DNA of 64,000 nucleotides from Eubacterium sp. UBA4343 (GTDB lineage: Bacteria; Bacillota; Clostridia; Lachnospirales; Lachnospiraceae). Location of the stretch: contig DGTF01000080.1 of assembly GCA_002394235.1 (NCBI GenBank), forward strand, positions 24,894-88,893, given 5' to 3'. Position numbers and translations under genes: made by a program. Under the pieces are notes generated by a model. The model was given only the letters and a program-made list of their open reading frames with translations, did not search any database and was not told the DNA's origin. Below, one piece after another: positions 53,301 to 62,676 of the stretch. The first letter of the stretch is position 1; each line of letters begins with the position of its first letter.

Positions 53301-53843
53301 ATGACAGAGACATTGCGTCAGATTATGGATGAGATCGAAGAAACCATCGATCAGGTAAAAGAAGTGGAGCTTCAGGCGTTTATGGATAATATCCGTAAGG
53401 GGCACAGGATTTTCGTTGACGGAGAAGGCCGCTCTGGATTCTCTGCGAGAGGTTTCGCTATGCGGCTGATGCACATAGGATATGAGGTGTTTTTTGTCGG
53501 TGAGACTATAACACCGGCAATGGGAGAAGGAGACGTTTTCATCGGTGTCTCCGGCTCCGGTGCAAGCGCTGTCGTTTTGAATGATGCCCAAAAGGCAAAG
53601 GACCATGGTTGTACTATTCTTGCGGTCACGAGTAAAAAAGACTCCCCGCTTGCAGCAGCAGCAGAAACAACTTTGATTATTCCGGGAACGGTCAAGGGTG
53701 ATTCCGGAAATGCAAGAAAATCAATTCAGCTGCTCAGTTCTCTTTTTGACCAGAGTCTTCATATTACGTTGGATGCAGTTTGCCTTATGCTGAGCCGCAG
53801 GGATCACACATCGAATGAGGAGGCAACGCATGTACACTGGTGA
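53301..53843 (+). CDS. SIS-domain protein, 6-phospho-3-hexuloisomerase-like
   Basis: 180 residues, SIS sugar isomerase fold: FVDGEGRSGFSARGFAMRL and GVSGSGASAVVLN, followed by a Ser/Ala-rich KDSPLAAAAETTLIIPG. Resembles 6-phospho-3-hexuloisomerase (HxlB). Next to the HPS-like gene, as in ribulose-monophosphate pairs. ATG 53301 with GGGAGG upstream; its end overlaps the aldolase gene by 14 bases. Confidence 0.85.
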   Translation: MTETLRQIMDEIEETIDQVKEVELQAFMDNIRKGHRIFVDGEGRSGFSARGFAMRLMHIGYEVFFVGETITPAMGEGDVFIGVSGSGASAVVLNDAQKAKDHGCTILAVTSKKDSPLAAAAETTLIIPGTVKGDSGNARKSIQLLSSLFDQSLHITLDAVCLMLSRRDHTSNEEATHVHW

Positions 53844-54498
53844 TCAATATTTTGAAGAGACAGAAATTGAGATGGTAGAAAAATTCCATCGGTTTCGGGC
53901 GATTCCGGTCATTACATCGAGCGAACCGGGAAGAGCGGAAAGACTGGCGGATGTTCTTGCCGAGGAGGGCTTCCCGGTTGCGGAAGTGACGTTTCGTGCA
54001 GGCAGAGCTGATGAGATGATTGCAAGGATGTTAAAGAAAAGGCCAGATTTTATGGCTGGCGCGGGGACCGTTCTTACAGTGGATCAGGCGGAACTGGCGA
54101 GAAGAGCAGGCGCCAGGTTTGTTGTATCTCCAGGCTTCAATAATAAAGTAGGGGAGTATTGTAAGGCGGCAGGAATTCCATACATCCCGGGTATTGCGAC
54201 GGCTACTGAGCTGCAGAAGGCATTTGAAATGGGCTATCGGGCAGTTAAAATTTTTCCGGCAGGAGTATTAGGAGGCCTGCCGATGATCCGCGCGTTGAGT
54301 GCACCGTATCCGGACATGGCATTCATGCCGACGGGAGGTGTAACGCAGGTAAATATGCGTGAATATCTTGATTATGAAAAGGTTTTTGCTGTCGGTGGAA
54401 GCTGGATGGTTCCGCAGAAAGAGCTGGATGATGGTGATTTCGAGGCAATCCGCTCAAAGTTAAGAGAGACTGCAAAGGTAATTGGCAAGACAGAATAA
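53830..54498 (+). CDS. eda: 2-keto-3-deoxy-6-phosphogluconate aldolase
   Basis: Class I aldolase splitting KDPG into pyruvate and glyceraldehyde 3-phosphate. 222 residues. Family motifs: AEVTFRAG (catalytic Glu), AGAGTVLT, VSPGFNN, and AVKIFPAG with the Schiff-base Lys. ATG 53830 follows GAGGAGG. Ends the operon before the terminator at 54517. Confidence 0.94.
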   Translation: MYTGDQYFEETEIEMVEKFHRFRAIPVITSSEPGRAERLADVLAEEGFPVAEVTFRAGRADEMIARMLKKRPDFMAGAGTVLTVDQAELARRAGARFVVSPGFNNKVGEYCKAAGIPYIPGIATATELQKAFEMGYRAVKIFPAGVLGGLPMIRALSAPYPDMAFMPTGGVTQVNMREYLDYEKVFAVGGSWMVPQKELDDGDFEAIRSKLRETAKVIGKTE

Positions 54499-54516
54499 AA
54501 CAGGATTTTCTGAAGG

Positions 54517-54560
54517 AGCGTCAGTCAGTGGCATAGTTGTCACGAAGCTGGCGCTTTTTT
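54517..54560 (+). terminator. operon terminator after eda
   Basis: Stem AGCGTCAG / CTGGCGCT (54517-54524 with 54548-54555), inner GTG/CAC pairs, then TTTTTT. Confidence 0.8.
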
Positions 54561-54694
54561 GTACTGTGCGGAAAATCAAGAAGAGGGTATCTTTCAGAAA
54601 GGCTGTTTGAAATAGAAACATTACATCAACTGTAAGTGGTATATGAGGCGGACCATCATTACAATGGTCTTATGAAAGGATGGTGGTGACCATT

Positions 54695-54820
54695 ATGAGT
54701 AATATTTTACAGGTGGACCGTCTGAAAAAGACATATGGAAAAGGAGACAGCAGAACTGAAGCCTTAAAGGGGATTTCGCTCGATACAGGCTTTGGGATAA
54801 GGCTTGTTTTCCATTTGTAA
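54695..54820 (+). pseudogene. truncated ABC transporter ATPase remnant
   Basis: Reads MSNILQVDRLKKTYGKGD...EALKGISLD, the standard start of a MacB/LolD-type ABC ATPase, then leaves the family (GFGIRLVFHL) and stops after 41 residues, before Walker A. The start has a good GGTGGTGACC-type site. A decayed gene, likely cut by deletion at the edge of the sugar-acid island. The remaining sequence to 54900 carries only short decayed pieces (an AAGGAGG site and a 20-codon stub). Confidence 0.75.
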
Positions 54821-54905
54821 AGGGAGGAATAAAGCTGAAGAAGGCGGTTATCTGTGCGCCGATTGTCGAATATGGCAAGGAGGAATCATTTTAGTGAAAG
54901 ATAAA

Positions 54906-54943
54906 CAAGTGGCTGTCACACGAAATAGTGTGGCAGCCACTTG
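54906..54943 (-). terminator. terminator of the activase gene
   Basis: Stem CAAGTGGCTGTCACAC / GTGTGGCAGCCACTTG (one G-U pair), followed on the minus strand by TTTATCTTTC. Confidence 0.75.
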
Positions 54944-54962
54944 CATGAACAAAATTTTCAGA

Positions 54963-57900
54963 TCAGCTTTCCGCCTGCATATTTTTCATAGCATTTGTCA
55001 GCATCATCTTGATCCGGTTGAGCTGGTTGACCTCGGAAGCGCCGGGATCGAAGTCGATGGCGACGATATTCGCTTTCGGGTATTCAGCGCGGATTTCCTT
55101 GATGACGCCCTTGCCGACGATGTGGTTCGGGAGACAGCCAAACGGCTGAATACATACGATGTTGTTGACACCACCGTGAATGAGCTCCATCATCTCGCCG
55201 GTCAGGAACCATCCCTCGCCGGTCTGGTTGCCGACGGAGACGATCGGAGACGCGTAATGAGCGAGCTCATCGATTTTCGCGGACGGCGTGAAATGCGTGC
55301 TCCGGATGAATTCATCGTTTGCGGCCTTGCGCAGCACGTTGACCGCAGCGATTCCGGCCTGTGTCAGAAGCATGGATTTCTTCTTCGTGCCATAATGGCG
55401 GTACTTGAACTTCGCGTTATAGAAGCTGTACATGAAGAAATCTACAAAATCGGGCACGACGGCCTCGGCGCCTTCCTTCTCCAGCTGATCGACCAGATGA
55501 TTGTTGGCGGCAGGGGCATATTTCACAAGGATCTCTCCGACGATGCCGACCCGCGGCTTGCGAAGACTTTCATCAACCGGCAGGCGGTCGAAGTCACGGA
55601 TGATCGAGCGGCAGAGATTGGTGTAGCTGTGCCATCCGACCCTCTTGTTGGTCAGATAGTTGATGCAGATTTTTTCCCATTTTTTATGCAGGCGGTTCGC
55701 GGAGCCGGGAACTTTCTCATACGGCCTCATGCGGTACAGACACTTCATGAAGATATCACCGAAGATTGCGGCATAAACGATCCGGATCGCCATATCAGGT
55801 GTGATCTTGAATCCCGGATTGTCCTCCAGACCCACAAGATTCAGAGAGATAACCGGCACCTGCGGATATCCGCCCTTCTTCAGTGCGCGGCGGATGAAAG
55901 CGATATAGTTCGACGCGCGGCAACCGCCTCCGGTCTGACTCATGATGATAGCTGTATGATCCGGATCATACTTTCCGGAATCCAGGGCATCCATGAACTG
56001 CCCGACGACCAGAAGAGAGGGGTAGCAGGCATCGTTGTTTACATAGCGCAGACCCTCATCAATGGAGTGCCGGTTGTCGTTGTCCAGGACGTGCAGGTGA
56101 TAACCTCCGGTGTTGAAGGCGGCCTCAAGCAGACTGAAGTGTATCGGCGACATCTGCGGAGCCAGGATGGTATATCCCTCCTCCTTCATCTGCTTTGTGA
56201 ATACGACCCGCTCTGCGGCAGAGTTGTGAATCTCGCGCGGCTGCGGATTTTTCTCTCTGGCGCGAACTGCAGCGAGAAGGGAACGGATCCGGATCCGGAC
56301 AGCTCCCAGGTTGTTCACTTCGTCGATCTTCAGAACGGTGTAAATCTTGTTGCTGCCGGAGAGAATCTCATATACCTGATCTGTTGTTACGGCATCCAGA
56401 CCGCAGCCGAAGGAGTTCAGCTGGATCAGCTCCAGGTCATCTCTGGTTTTGACGAAGTTTGCGGCGGCATAAAGCCGGGTGTGGTACATCCACTGGTCGT
56501 TTACGCGCAGAGGCCGTTCGATCGGAGCAAGGTCGGAGATCGAATCCTCGGTCAGGACAGCGACGTCGTAGGAGGTAATCATATCCGGGATTCCATGGTG
56601 AATCTCCGGGTCAATATGATACGGACGTCCGGCGAGAACAATGCCGTGATGATGGGTTTCTTCCATCCATTTGAGGACTTCCCTTCCCTTCTTGCGTACT
56701 TCATCGCGGACATTTGCCATCTCGACCCATCCGGCGTGGCAGGCCTCGCGGACTTCCTTCTCGGGAATGTCATGAAAGACCTTTACCAGTTCGTCTGCCA
56801 GGGTCTGTTCCGTGGTCATGGCCAGGAACGGATTCATGAAGTGGATGGACGGATCCTTCAGCTCGTCGACGTTGTTCTTGATGTTCTCGGCGTACGAGGT
56901 AACGATCGGGCAGTTGTAGTGATTTACGGCTTCCGCGAATTCCTGACGTTCATAGGGAATACATGGATAGAAAATATTCTTCACACCCTGACGGATCAGC
57001 CAGGTGATGTGGCCGTGGCTGATCTTGGCGGGATAGCAGGCGGTATCACTTGGGATGGACTCGATGCCGAGCTCATAGATTTTTCTCGTGGAAGTCGGGG
57101 ACAGGACAACGCTGTATCCGAGCTTGGTGAAGAAGGTGAACCACAGAGGATAATTCTCATACATGTTCAGAACACGCGGGATTCCGATTTTTCCGCGCGG
57201 AGCCTCGTCCGCGGTCAGAGGCGTGTAGCCGAAGATGCGGTTGTATTTCCACTCGTACATATTCGGGATATGGTGCGCGTTTTTCTGCTTTCCGATTCCT
57301 CGCTCGCAGCGGTTTCCGCTGATGTACTGGCGGCCGCCGGAGAAGCGGTTGATGGTCAGGCGGCAGTGGTTCGTACAGCCCTTGCAGTAGGCGCTCTTTG
57401 TGGAGTACTGCAGAGTATTGATCTTGTCGATGGGAAGCATTGTGGTTTCCCTGCCTTCGCAGCGGTCGCGGGCGATCAGGGCGGCGCCGAAGGCACCCAT
57501 GATTCCGGCGATGTCCGGGCGGACTGCCTCGCAGTCCGCAATGCGCTCAAAGCTTCTGAGCACTGCGTTGTTGTAGAAGGTACCTCCCTGTACGACGATG
57601 TGGCGGCCAAGCTCTTTCGCGTCGGAGACCTTTATTACCTTATAAAGAGCGTTCCGGATGACGGAGTACGCGAGTCCGGCAGAGATGTCGGCGACGGTCG
57701 CGCCCTCCTTCTGGGCCTGCTTCACGCGGGAGTTCATGAATACCGTGCATCGTGTTCCGAGGTCAATCGGGTTCTCTGCGAACAGAGCTTCCTGTGCAAA
57801 GTCCTTGACGTCATAGCCCAGAGAATTCGCGAAGTTCTCGATAAAAGACCCGCAGCCGGAGGAGCAGGCCTCGTTCAGCTGGACGCTGTCGACGGCGTGA

Positions 57901-59201
57901 TCGCGGATCTTGATGCATTTCATGTCCTGACCGCCGATATCCAGGATGCAGTCCACATCCGGATCAAAGAAGGAAGCGGCAGTATAGTGCGCGATGGTCT
58001 CGACTTCGCCCTCGTCCAGCATAAGGCCGGACTTGATCAGCTGTTCCCCGTAACCGGTGGAGCAGGAATAGGCAATCCGCGCGCCCTCAGGAAGCTTGCT
58101 GTAGATGTCCTGGATGGCGCGGATCGAGGTGGCCAGAGGATTTCCGTGGTTATTGTCGTAGAAGGAGTAAAGGAGCTTTCCGTCTTCGGAGATCAGCGCC
58201 GCCTTTGTTGTGGTGGATCCGGCATCGATGCCGAGATAACAGTTTCCTTTATAATCCTCGAGATTGCCGGTTTCGACCTTATCCCGGTTGTGACGCTCGA
58301 TAAATTCCCGGTATTCGTCTTTATTGGCGAAGAGTGGAGCCATGCGGGCAACTTCCATCTGCATCTTGACACCGTGGCGCAGACGCTCTTTCATATCGGT
58401 CAGAGAGTACTCAACGTCCTCCTTGGCATTCAGAGCGGATCCGAGAGCGGCGAAGAGATGAGAATTATCCGGAACGATGGTATGTTCCTCGTCGAGGTTC
58501 AGCGTGCGGATGAAGCATTTGCGAAGCTCGGAGAGGAAGTGGAGCGGACCTCCGAGGAAGGCAACATGGCCGCGGATCGGTTTGCCGCAGGCAAGACCGG
58601 AGATGGTCTGGTTTACCACCGCCTGAAAAATGGATACAGACAGATCTTCCTTGGTCGCGCCCTCATTGATCAGCGGCTGAATGTCTGTCTTGGCGAAGAC
58701 ACCACAGCGTGCGGCGATCGGGTAGATCGCCTGATAGTGCTTGGCGTATTCGTTCAGCCCGGTTGCGTCCGTCTGCAGAAGAGAGGCCATCTGGTCAATA
58801 AAAGAACCGGTTCCTCCGGCGCAGACGCCGTTCATTCTCTGCTCGATATTTCCATTCTCAAAGTAGATGATCTTCGCGTCCTCGCCGCCGAGCTCGATGG
58901 CAACGTCGGTCTGAGGAGCCTGGAACTGCAGGGCGGAGGAAACGGCGATAACCTCCTGCATGAACGGAACATCGATGTTCTGAGCGAGGGCAAGGCCGCC
59001 GGATCCGGTGATGACCGGATGAATCTGGACGTTCCCCGTTATCTTCTCCGCCTCTTCGAGAAGATCCGCGAGGGTCTCCTGAATTTTAGCAAAATGTCTC
59101 CGGTAGTCGGAGAACAGGATATGCTTCTCCAGGTCCAGGACGACAATCTTGACCGTTGTGGAACCGATATCAATACCTAATGTATAGTTTAAATCTGACA
59201 T
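54963..59201 (-). CDS. giant 2-hydroxyacyl-CoA dehydratase activase-type protein (double ASKHA plus C-terminal dehydratase-like domains)
   Basis: 1412 residues. Two tandem BadF/BcrA/HgdC-type ATPase domains: the first begins [16 protein letters not shown] with cluster motif [13 protein letters not shown], the second [19 protein letters not shown] with [12 protein letters not shown]. Then a DUF2229-like region with a Cys-rich segment ([24 protein letters not shown]) and C-terminal domains resembling the dehydratase-related CoA-substrate part. Archetypal activators use ATP to push one electron into a dehydratase; this fusion is common in Clostridia but its reaction is not settled. ATG 59201 has TAAAGGAG upstream. 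Monocistronic, with its own terminator at 54906. Confidence 0.9.
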   Translation of the reverse strand: MSDLNYTLGIDIGSTTVKIVVLDLEKHILFSDYRRHFAKIQETLADLLEEAEKITGNVQIHPVITGSGGLALAQNIDVPFMQEVIAVSSALQFQAPQTDVAIELGGEDAKIIYFENGNIEQRMNGVCAGGTGSFIDQMASLLQTDATGLNEYAKHYQAIYPIAARCGVFAKTDIQPLINEGATKEDLSVSIFQAVVNQTISGLACGKPIRGHVAFLGGPLHFLSELRKCFIRTLNLDEEHTIVPDNSHLFAALGSALNAKEDVEYSLTDMKERLRHGVKMQMEVARMAPLFANKDEYREFIERHNRDKVETGNLEDYKGNCYLGIDAGSTTTKAALISEDGKLLYSFYDNNHGNPLATSIRAIQDIYSKLPEGARIAYSCSTGYGEQLIKSGLMLDEGEVETIAHYTAASFFDPDVDCILDIGGQDMKCIKIRDHAVDSVQLNEACSSGCGSFIENFANSLGYDVKDFAQEALFAENPIDLGTRCTVFMNSRVKQAQKEGATVADISAGLAYSVIRNALYKVIKVSDAKELGRHIVVQGGTFYNNAVLRSFERIADCEAVRPDIAGIMGAFGAALIARDRCEGRETTMLPIDKINTLQYSTKSAYCKGCTNHCRLTINRFSGGRQYISGNRCERGIGKQKNAHHIPNMYEWKYNRIFGYTPLTADEAPRGKIGIPRVLNMYENYPLWFTFFTKLGYSVVLSPTSTRKIYELGIESIPSDTACYPAKISHGHITWLIRQGVKNIFYPCIPYERQEFAEAVNHYNCPIVTSYAENIKNNVDELKDPSIHFMNPFLAMTTEQTLADELVKVFHDIPEKEVREACHAGWVEMANVRDEVRKKGREVLKWMEETHHHGIVLAGRPYHIDPEIHHGIPDMITSYDVAVLTEDSISDLAPIERPLRVNDQWMYHTRLYAAANFVKTRDDLELIQLNSFGCGLDAVTTDQVYEILSGSNKIYTVLKIDEVNNLGAVRIRIRSLLAAVRAREKNPQPREIHNSAAERVVFTKQMKEEGYTILAPQMSPIHFSLLEAAFNTGGYHLHVLDNDNRHSIDEGLRYVNNDACYPSLLVVGQFMDALDSGKYDPDHTAIIMSQTGGGCRASNYIAFIRRALKKGGYPQVPVISLNLVGLEDNPGFKITPDMAIRIVYAAIFGDIFMKCLYRMRPYEKVPGSANRLHKKWEKICINYLTNKRVGWHSYTNLCRSIIRDFDRLPVDESLRKPRVGIVGEILVKYAPAANNHLVDQLEKEGAEAVVPDFVDFFMYSFYNAKFKYRHYGTKKKSMLLTQAGIAAVNVLRKAANDEFIRSTHFTPSAKIDELAHYASPIVSVGNQTGEGWFLTGEMMELIHGGVNNIVCIQPFGCLPNHIVGKGVIKEIRAEYPKANIVAIDFDPGASEVNQLNRIKMMLTNAMKNMQAES

Positions 59202-59493
59202 ACAATTTTACTCCTTTATATTCAGAACGATTATACGACAACGATTTTTTAAAAACAACAGCAAGGGTATCGGCCAAAAATGAAAAAATGGTAAAAAACA
59301 TGGGCGGAAACGCAGGGTTTAGGACACATCCGTAAAACTGGGGTTCTGATTTTGCACAATATAATGGAGCACTTGACATTGCCTGCGCAAACATCGGGGA
59401 AGGGAGCGAGACACTTGCGGGCATCGGGTAAATCCGTTATGATAAATTGTAAACAGATGATATTGCAGGTCTTTTCTGCGGAAACGGAGTATT

Positions 59494-60789
59494 ATGGCAG
59501 AGTATAAACTGATAAAGGTAAGCGGCAGAGCGAAGCGGGCGGAGTTCAAAACCGTGCATGGTACGGTGCAGACGCCGGTTTTCATGAACGTGGGTACGGT
59601 GGGAGCCATCAAGGGGGCGGTCTCGACCGAGGATTTGGAGCGTCTCGGGACGCAGATCGAGCTCTCCAACACCTATCACCTTCATGTGCGTCCGGGAGAC
59701 GAGGTGGTCAAAAAGCTCGGCGGCCTTCATAAGTTCATGTCCTGGAACAAACCGATTCTGACGGATTCGGGCGGGTTCCAGGTTTTTTCCCTGGCAGATT
59801 CGCGAAAGATCAGGGAAGAGGGTGTCACCTTCCACTCCCATGTGGATGGAAGGCTGATCTTCATGGGCCCGGAGGAGAGCATGCAGATTCAGTCGAATCT
59901 CGGCTCAACGATCGCGATGGCCTTTGATGAGTGCCCGTCCAGCGTTGCGACCAGGAAATATGTGAAGGAGTCCATTGACCGGACGTACCGGTGGCTGATC
60001 CGATGCCAGAAGAAAATGCGGGAACTGAACCAGAGAGAAGATACCATTAATAAGGAACAGCTTCTGTTCGCGATCAATCAGGGGGCGGTTTATCCGGACC
60101 TCCGGATTGAGCACGCGAAAAGAATCCGGGAGCTGGATGCCGACGGCTACGCGGTCGGTGGACTGGCGGTCGGTGAAACACATGAGCAGATGTATGATAT
60201 TCTGGATCATGTGGTGCCGGAGCTTCCGCAGGACAGACCGACATATCTGATGGGAGTCGGCACGCCTGCGAACATCATCGAGGCGGTGGACCGGGGCGTG
60301 GACTTTTTCGACTGCGTCTATCCGAGCCGGAACGGGCGTCACGGGCATGTGTATACCCACAGGGGACATCTGAACCTGATCAACGCGCAGTATGAGCTGG
60401 ACAGCCGGCCAATAGAGGAGGAATGCCAGTGTCCGGTGTGCCGCAGGTACAGCCGGGCTTATATCCGCCACCTCCTGAAAGCAAAGGAGATGCTGGGAAT
60501 GCGTCTTTGCACGGAGCACAACCTGTACTTCTACAACCATCTGACACGGGAGATCCGCAGCGCGATCGAGGAGGATCGCTGGGATTCCTGGAAGAGAAAA
60601 GCACTGGATGATCTTCGGGAGGAGGAAGAGAAGCATGAGGCGATGAAGCAGCCGAAGTATTACCAGAAGGTCGCCAATGAGAGAATATTCCGGAAGGAAC
60701 AGGGGGATACCATGAGGGATCCGCATGATACCGTAAAGGAAGAACAGATGAAAGAGGAACAGGCAGTTCGTCAGGAAACGGAGAAATGA
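59494..60789 (+). CDS. tgt: queuine tRNA-ribosyltransferase
   Basis: Exchanges guanine 34 of certain tRNAs for preQ1. 431 residues, about 50 more than usual because of a charged C-terminal tail (EEEEKHEAMK ... QAVRQETEK). Catalytic Asp91 in DSGGFQVFSL, the PSRNGRHGHVYT segment with the nucleophile region, GVGTPANIIEAV, and the zinc site CQCPVC ... CTEHN. ATG 59494 with GGAAACGGAG upstream. Followed by yajC, a common pairing. Confidence 0.96.
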   Translation: MAEYKLIKVSGRAKRAEFKTVHGTVQTPVFMNVGTVGAIKGAVSTEDLERLGTQIELSNTYHLHVRPGDEVVKKLGGLHKFMSWNKPILTDSGGFQVFSLADSRKIREEGVTFHSHVDGRLIFMGPEESMQIQSNLGSTIAMAFDECPSSVATRKYVKESIDRTYRWLIRCQKKMRELNQREDTINKEQLLFAINQGAVYPDLRIEHAKRIRELDADGYAVGGLAVGETHEQMYDILDHVVPELPQDRPTYLMGVGTPANIIEAVDRGVDFFDCVYPSRNGRHGHVYTHRGHLNLINAQYELDSRPIEEECQCPVCRRYSRAYIRHLLKAKEMLGMRLCTEHNLYFYNHLTREIRSAIEEDRWDSWKRKALDDLREEEEKHEAMKQPKYYQKVANERIFRKEQGDTMRDPHDTVKEEQMKEEQAVRQETEK

Positions 60790-60917
60790 ACAAAAGTCAG
60801 TTTAGACGGGTGCGAAATTTGTGAAAACTCCATAAAATAGCTTGTCACCCGGTTTAATATCATGTATTATTATTTTTTGACAGTTATATCCGAAATCAAT
60901 TACAGGGAGGAATCGTT

Positions 60918-61283
60918 ATGATTTTTGCAAGTTCAGCTTCGGGTTCAGGCAGCGCGCTCAGCATGATCATTCTTCTGGTCGCTATGTTCGCGCTGATGTA
61001 TTTTATGATGATCCGTCCGCAGCGGAAAGAGCAGAAGAAGATGCAGGCAATGCTCAGCGCCATGGAGATCGGCGACGCTGTTGTGACGACCGGAGGATTC
61101 TATGGAATCATCATCGATATCAGCGAGGACGATGTCATCGTAGAGTTCGGCAACAACAAGAACTGCCGGATTCCGATGCGCAAAGAGGCCATTGCCCAGG
61201 TTGAAAAGCCGGAGCAGGCGGCTGCAGCGAAGGAAGAAAAAGCCGCTGCGGCGAAGAACGCGGACAAGGACGCGAAGAAATAA
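60918..61283 (+). CDS. yajC: preprotein translocase accessory subunit YajC
   Basis: 121 residues: short N-terminal stretch, one transmembrane helix (about 14-33, ALSMIILLVAMFALMYFMMI), then the YajC motif RPQRKEQKKMQAML and the GDAVVTTGGFYGII barrel, with an Ala/Lys-rich tail. Part of the SecDF-YajC membrane complex. ATG 60918 follows GGGAGG. No secDF genes are in the window. Confidence 0.94.
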   Translation: MIFASSASGSGSALSMIILLVAMFALMYFMMIRPQRKEQKKMQAMLSAMEIGDAVVTTGGFYGIIIDISEDDVIVEFGNNKNCRIPMRKEAIAQVEKPEQAAAAKEEKAAAAKNADKDAKK

Positions 61284-61301
61284 TCGGAAGATCAGATTTT
61301 C

Positions 61302-61339
61302 AGGCACAGGAGCGCAGGTTTCTGTGCTTTTCTTTTTTT
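61302..61339 (+). terminator. terminator after yajC
   Basis: Stem GCACAGGA / TTTCTGTGC-type (61304-61311 with 61320-61327), then TTTTCTTTTTTT. Confidence 0.75.
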
Positions 61340-61375
61340 GTCGGGTTATTTCGGAGATTCGGCTTTTTTTGCCGG

Positions 61376-61404
61376 TTGAAATGATACTTGAATTGAAGTA
61401 TTAT
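61376..61404 (+). promoter_or_regulatory. promoter of leuB-ilvD
   Basis: TTGAAA, 17-base spacer, TATTAT, about 105 bases before the leuB ATG. No T-box or leader-peptide structure was recognised in the short leader. Confidence 0.65.
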
Positions 61405-61508
61405 ATAAACTACGAGTCAAGTATAAGTTGAATGAATGTACACATAGATGGTTTAACAGGACTTATATTAAATTATCAAAATATCAAAAGAAGAGGTGAA
61501 CCTGATTC

Positions 61509-62603
61509 ATGGAGTTTAAAATTGGTTTAATTCACGGGGACGGCATTGGACCCGAAATTGTAAATGAGGCACAGAAGGTTCTGGATGCGGTTGCCGGGAA
61601 GTATCATCACACCTTTCATTATACAAATCTTCTGCTCGGAGGAGCATCCATCGACGCAACGGGACTTCCCCTCACAGAGGAGACCGTGGCGGAGGCCAGG
61701 ACCTGCGACGCGGTTCTGATGGGATCAATTGGCGGAGACGCGAAGACCTCTCCGTGGTACAGGCTGGAGCCGTCGAAACGCCCGGAGGCGGGTCTGCTTG
61801 GTATCCGCAAGGCACTGGGGCTTTTTGCGAATCTTCGCCCGGCTTACCTGTACAATGAACTTCGGGACGCCTGCCCCCTGAAGGATGAGATCATCGGGGA
61901 TGAGGGCTTCAATCTGATCATTGTGCGGGAACTCACCGGAGGTCTTTATTTTGGCGCGCGAGAGACAAAGGACGTTGACGGCGTGGAGACAGCGGTCGAT
62001 ACACTCAGCTACAATGAGAATGAGATCCGGAGGATCGCGAAGAGAGCCTTCGAGATTGCCATGAAACGGAACAAGAAGGTGACCGAGGTGGACAAGGCAA
62101 ATGTGCTGGATTCCTCCAGACTGTGGAGAAAGGTGACAGCAGAGGTCGCGAAGGAATATCCGGAGGTTACCTATGAGAATATGCTGGTCGATAACTGCGC
62201 GATGCAGCTGGTCCGCGACCCGAAGCAGTTCGATGTCATCCTGACGGAGAATATGTTCGGAGACATCCTTTCGGACGAGGCGAGTATGGTGACCGGATCC
62301 ATCGGAATGCTTTCCTCCGCCAGCCTGAACGAGACGAGCTTCGGCCTGTATGAGCCGTCGCACGGCTCCGCGCCGGACATCGCCGGCAAGAATATCGCAA
62401 ACCCGATCGCGACCATTCTCTCGGCGGCAATGATGCTCCGCTATTCTCTGAATCTTGATGAGGAGGCGGATGATGTGGAGTCGGCGGTTGAGAGAGTTCT
62501 CGCCGACGGATACCGGACAGGAGACATCTATTCCGAGGGCACGACGAAGGTGACCTGTTCCGGAATGGGAGATGCCATCACAGCGATTCTGAAGGAAGCG
62601 TAA
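61509..62603 (+). CDS. leuB: 3-isopropylmalate dehydrogenase
   Basis: NAD-dependent oxidative decarboxylase of leucine synthesis. 364 residues, standard length: [33 protein letters not shown], and the metal-binding [22 protein letters not shown] (in parts). ATG 61509 with AAGAGGTGAACCTG upstream. Followed 73 bases on by ilvD, likely one operon for branched-chain amino acids. Confidence 0.96.
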   Translation: MEFKIGLIHGDGIGPEIVNEAQKVLDAVAGKYHHTFHYTNLLLGGASIDATGLPLTEETVAEARTCDAVLMGSIGGDAKTSPWYRLEPSKRPEAGLLGIRKALGLFANLRPAYLYNELRDACPLKDEIIGDEGFNLIIVRELTGGLYFGARETKDVDGVETAVDTLSYNENEIRRIAKRAFEIAMKRNKKVTEVDKANVLDSSRLWRKVTAEVAKEYPEVTYENMLVDNCAMQLVRDPKQFDVILTENMFGDILSDEASMVTGSIGMLSSASLNETSFGLYEPSHGSAPDIAGKNIANPIATILSAAMMLRYSLNLDEEADDVESAVERVLADGYRTGDIYSEGTTKVTCSGMGDAITAILKEA

Positions 62604-62676
62604 GAAACGAAATCGAGATGCCGGGTTTCTCCGGCGCAAGAGGATAGATAAGTACGATTAGATGGGAGAACGGATT

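Noticed and set aside
54804-59180. 1458-codon open frame on the plus strand
   Set aside because: It lies wholly opposite the well-supported activase gene, shows no domain, and its amino-acid make-up (long runs of D, V, G, L, R) is that of an antisense shadow.
61284-61508. T-box or leucine leader before leuB
   Set aside because: No TGGNACCGCG-like T-box core and no Leu-rich leader peptide; only a terminator and a plain promoter are seen.
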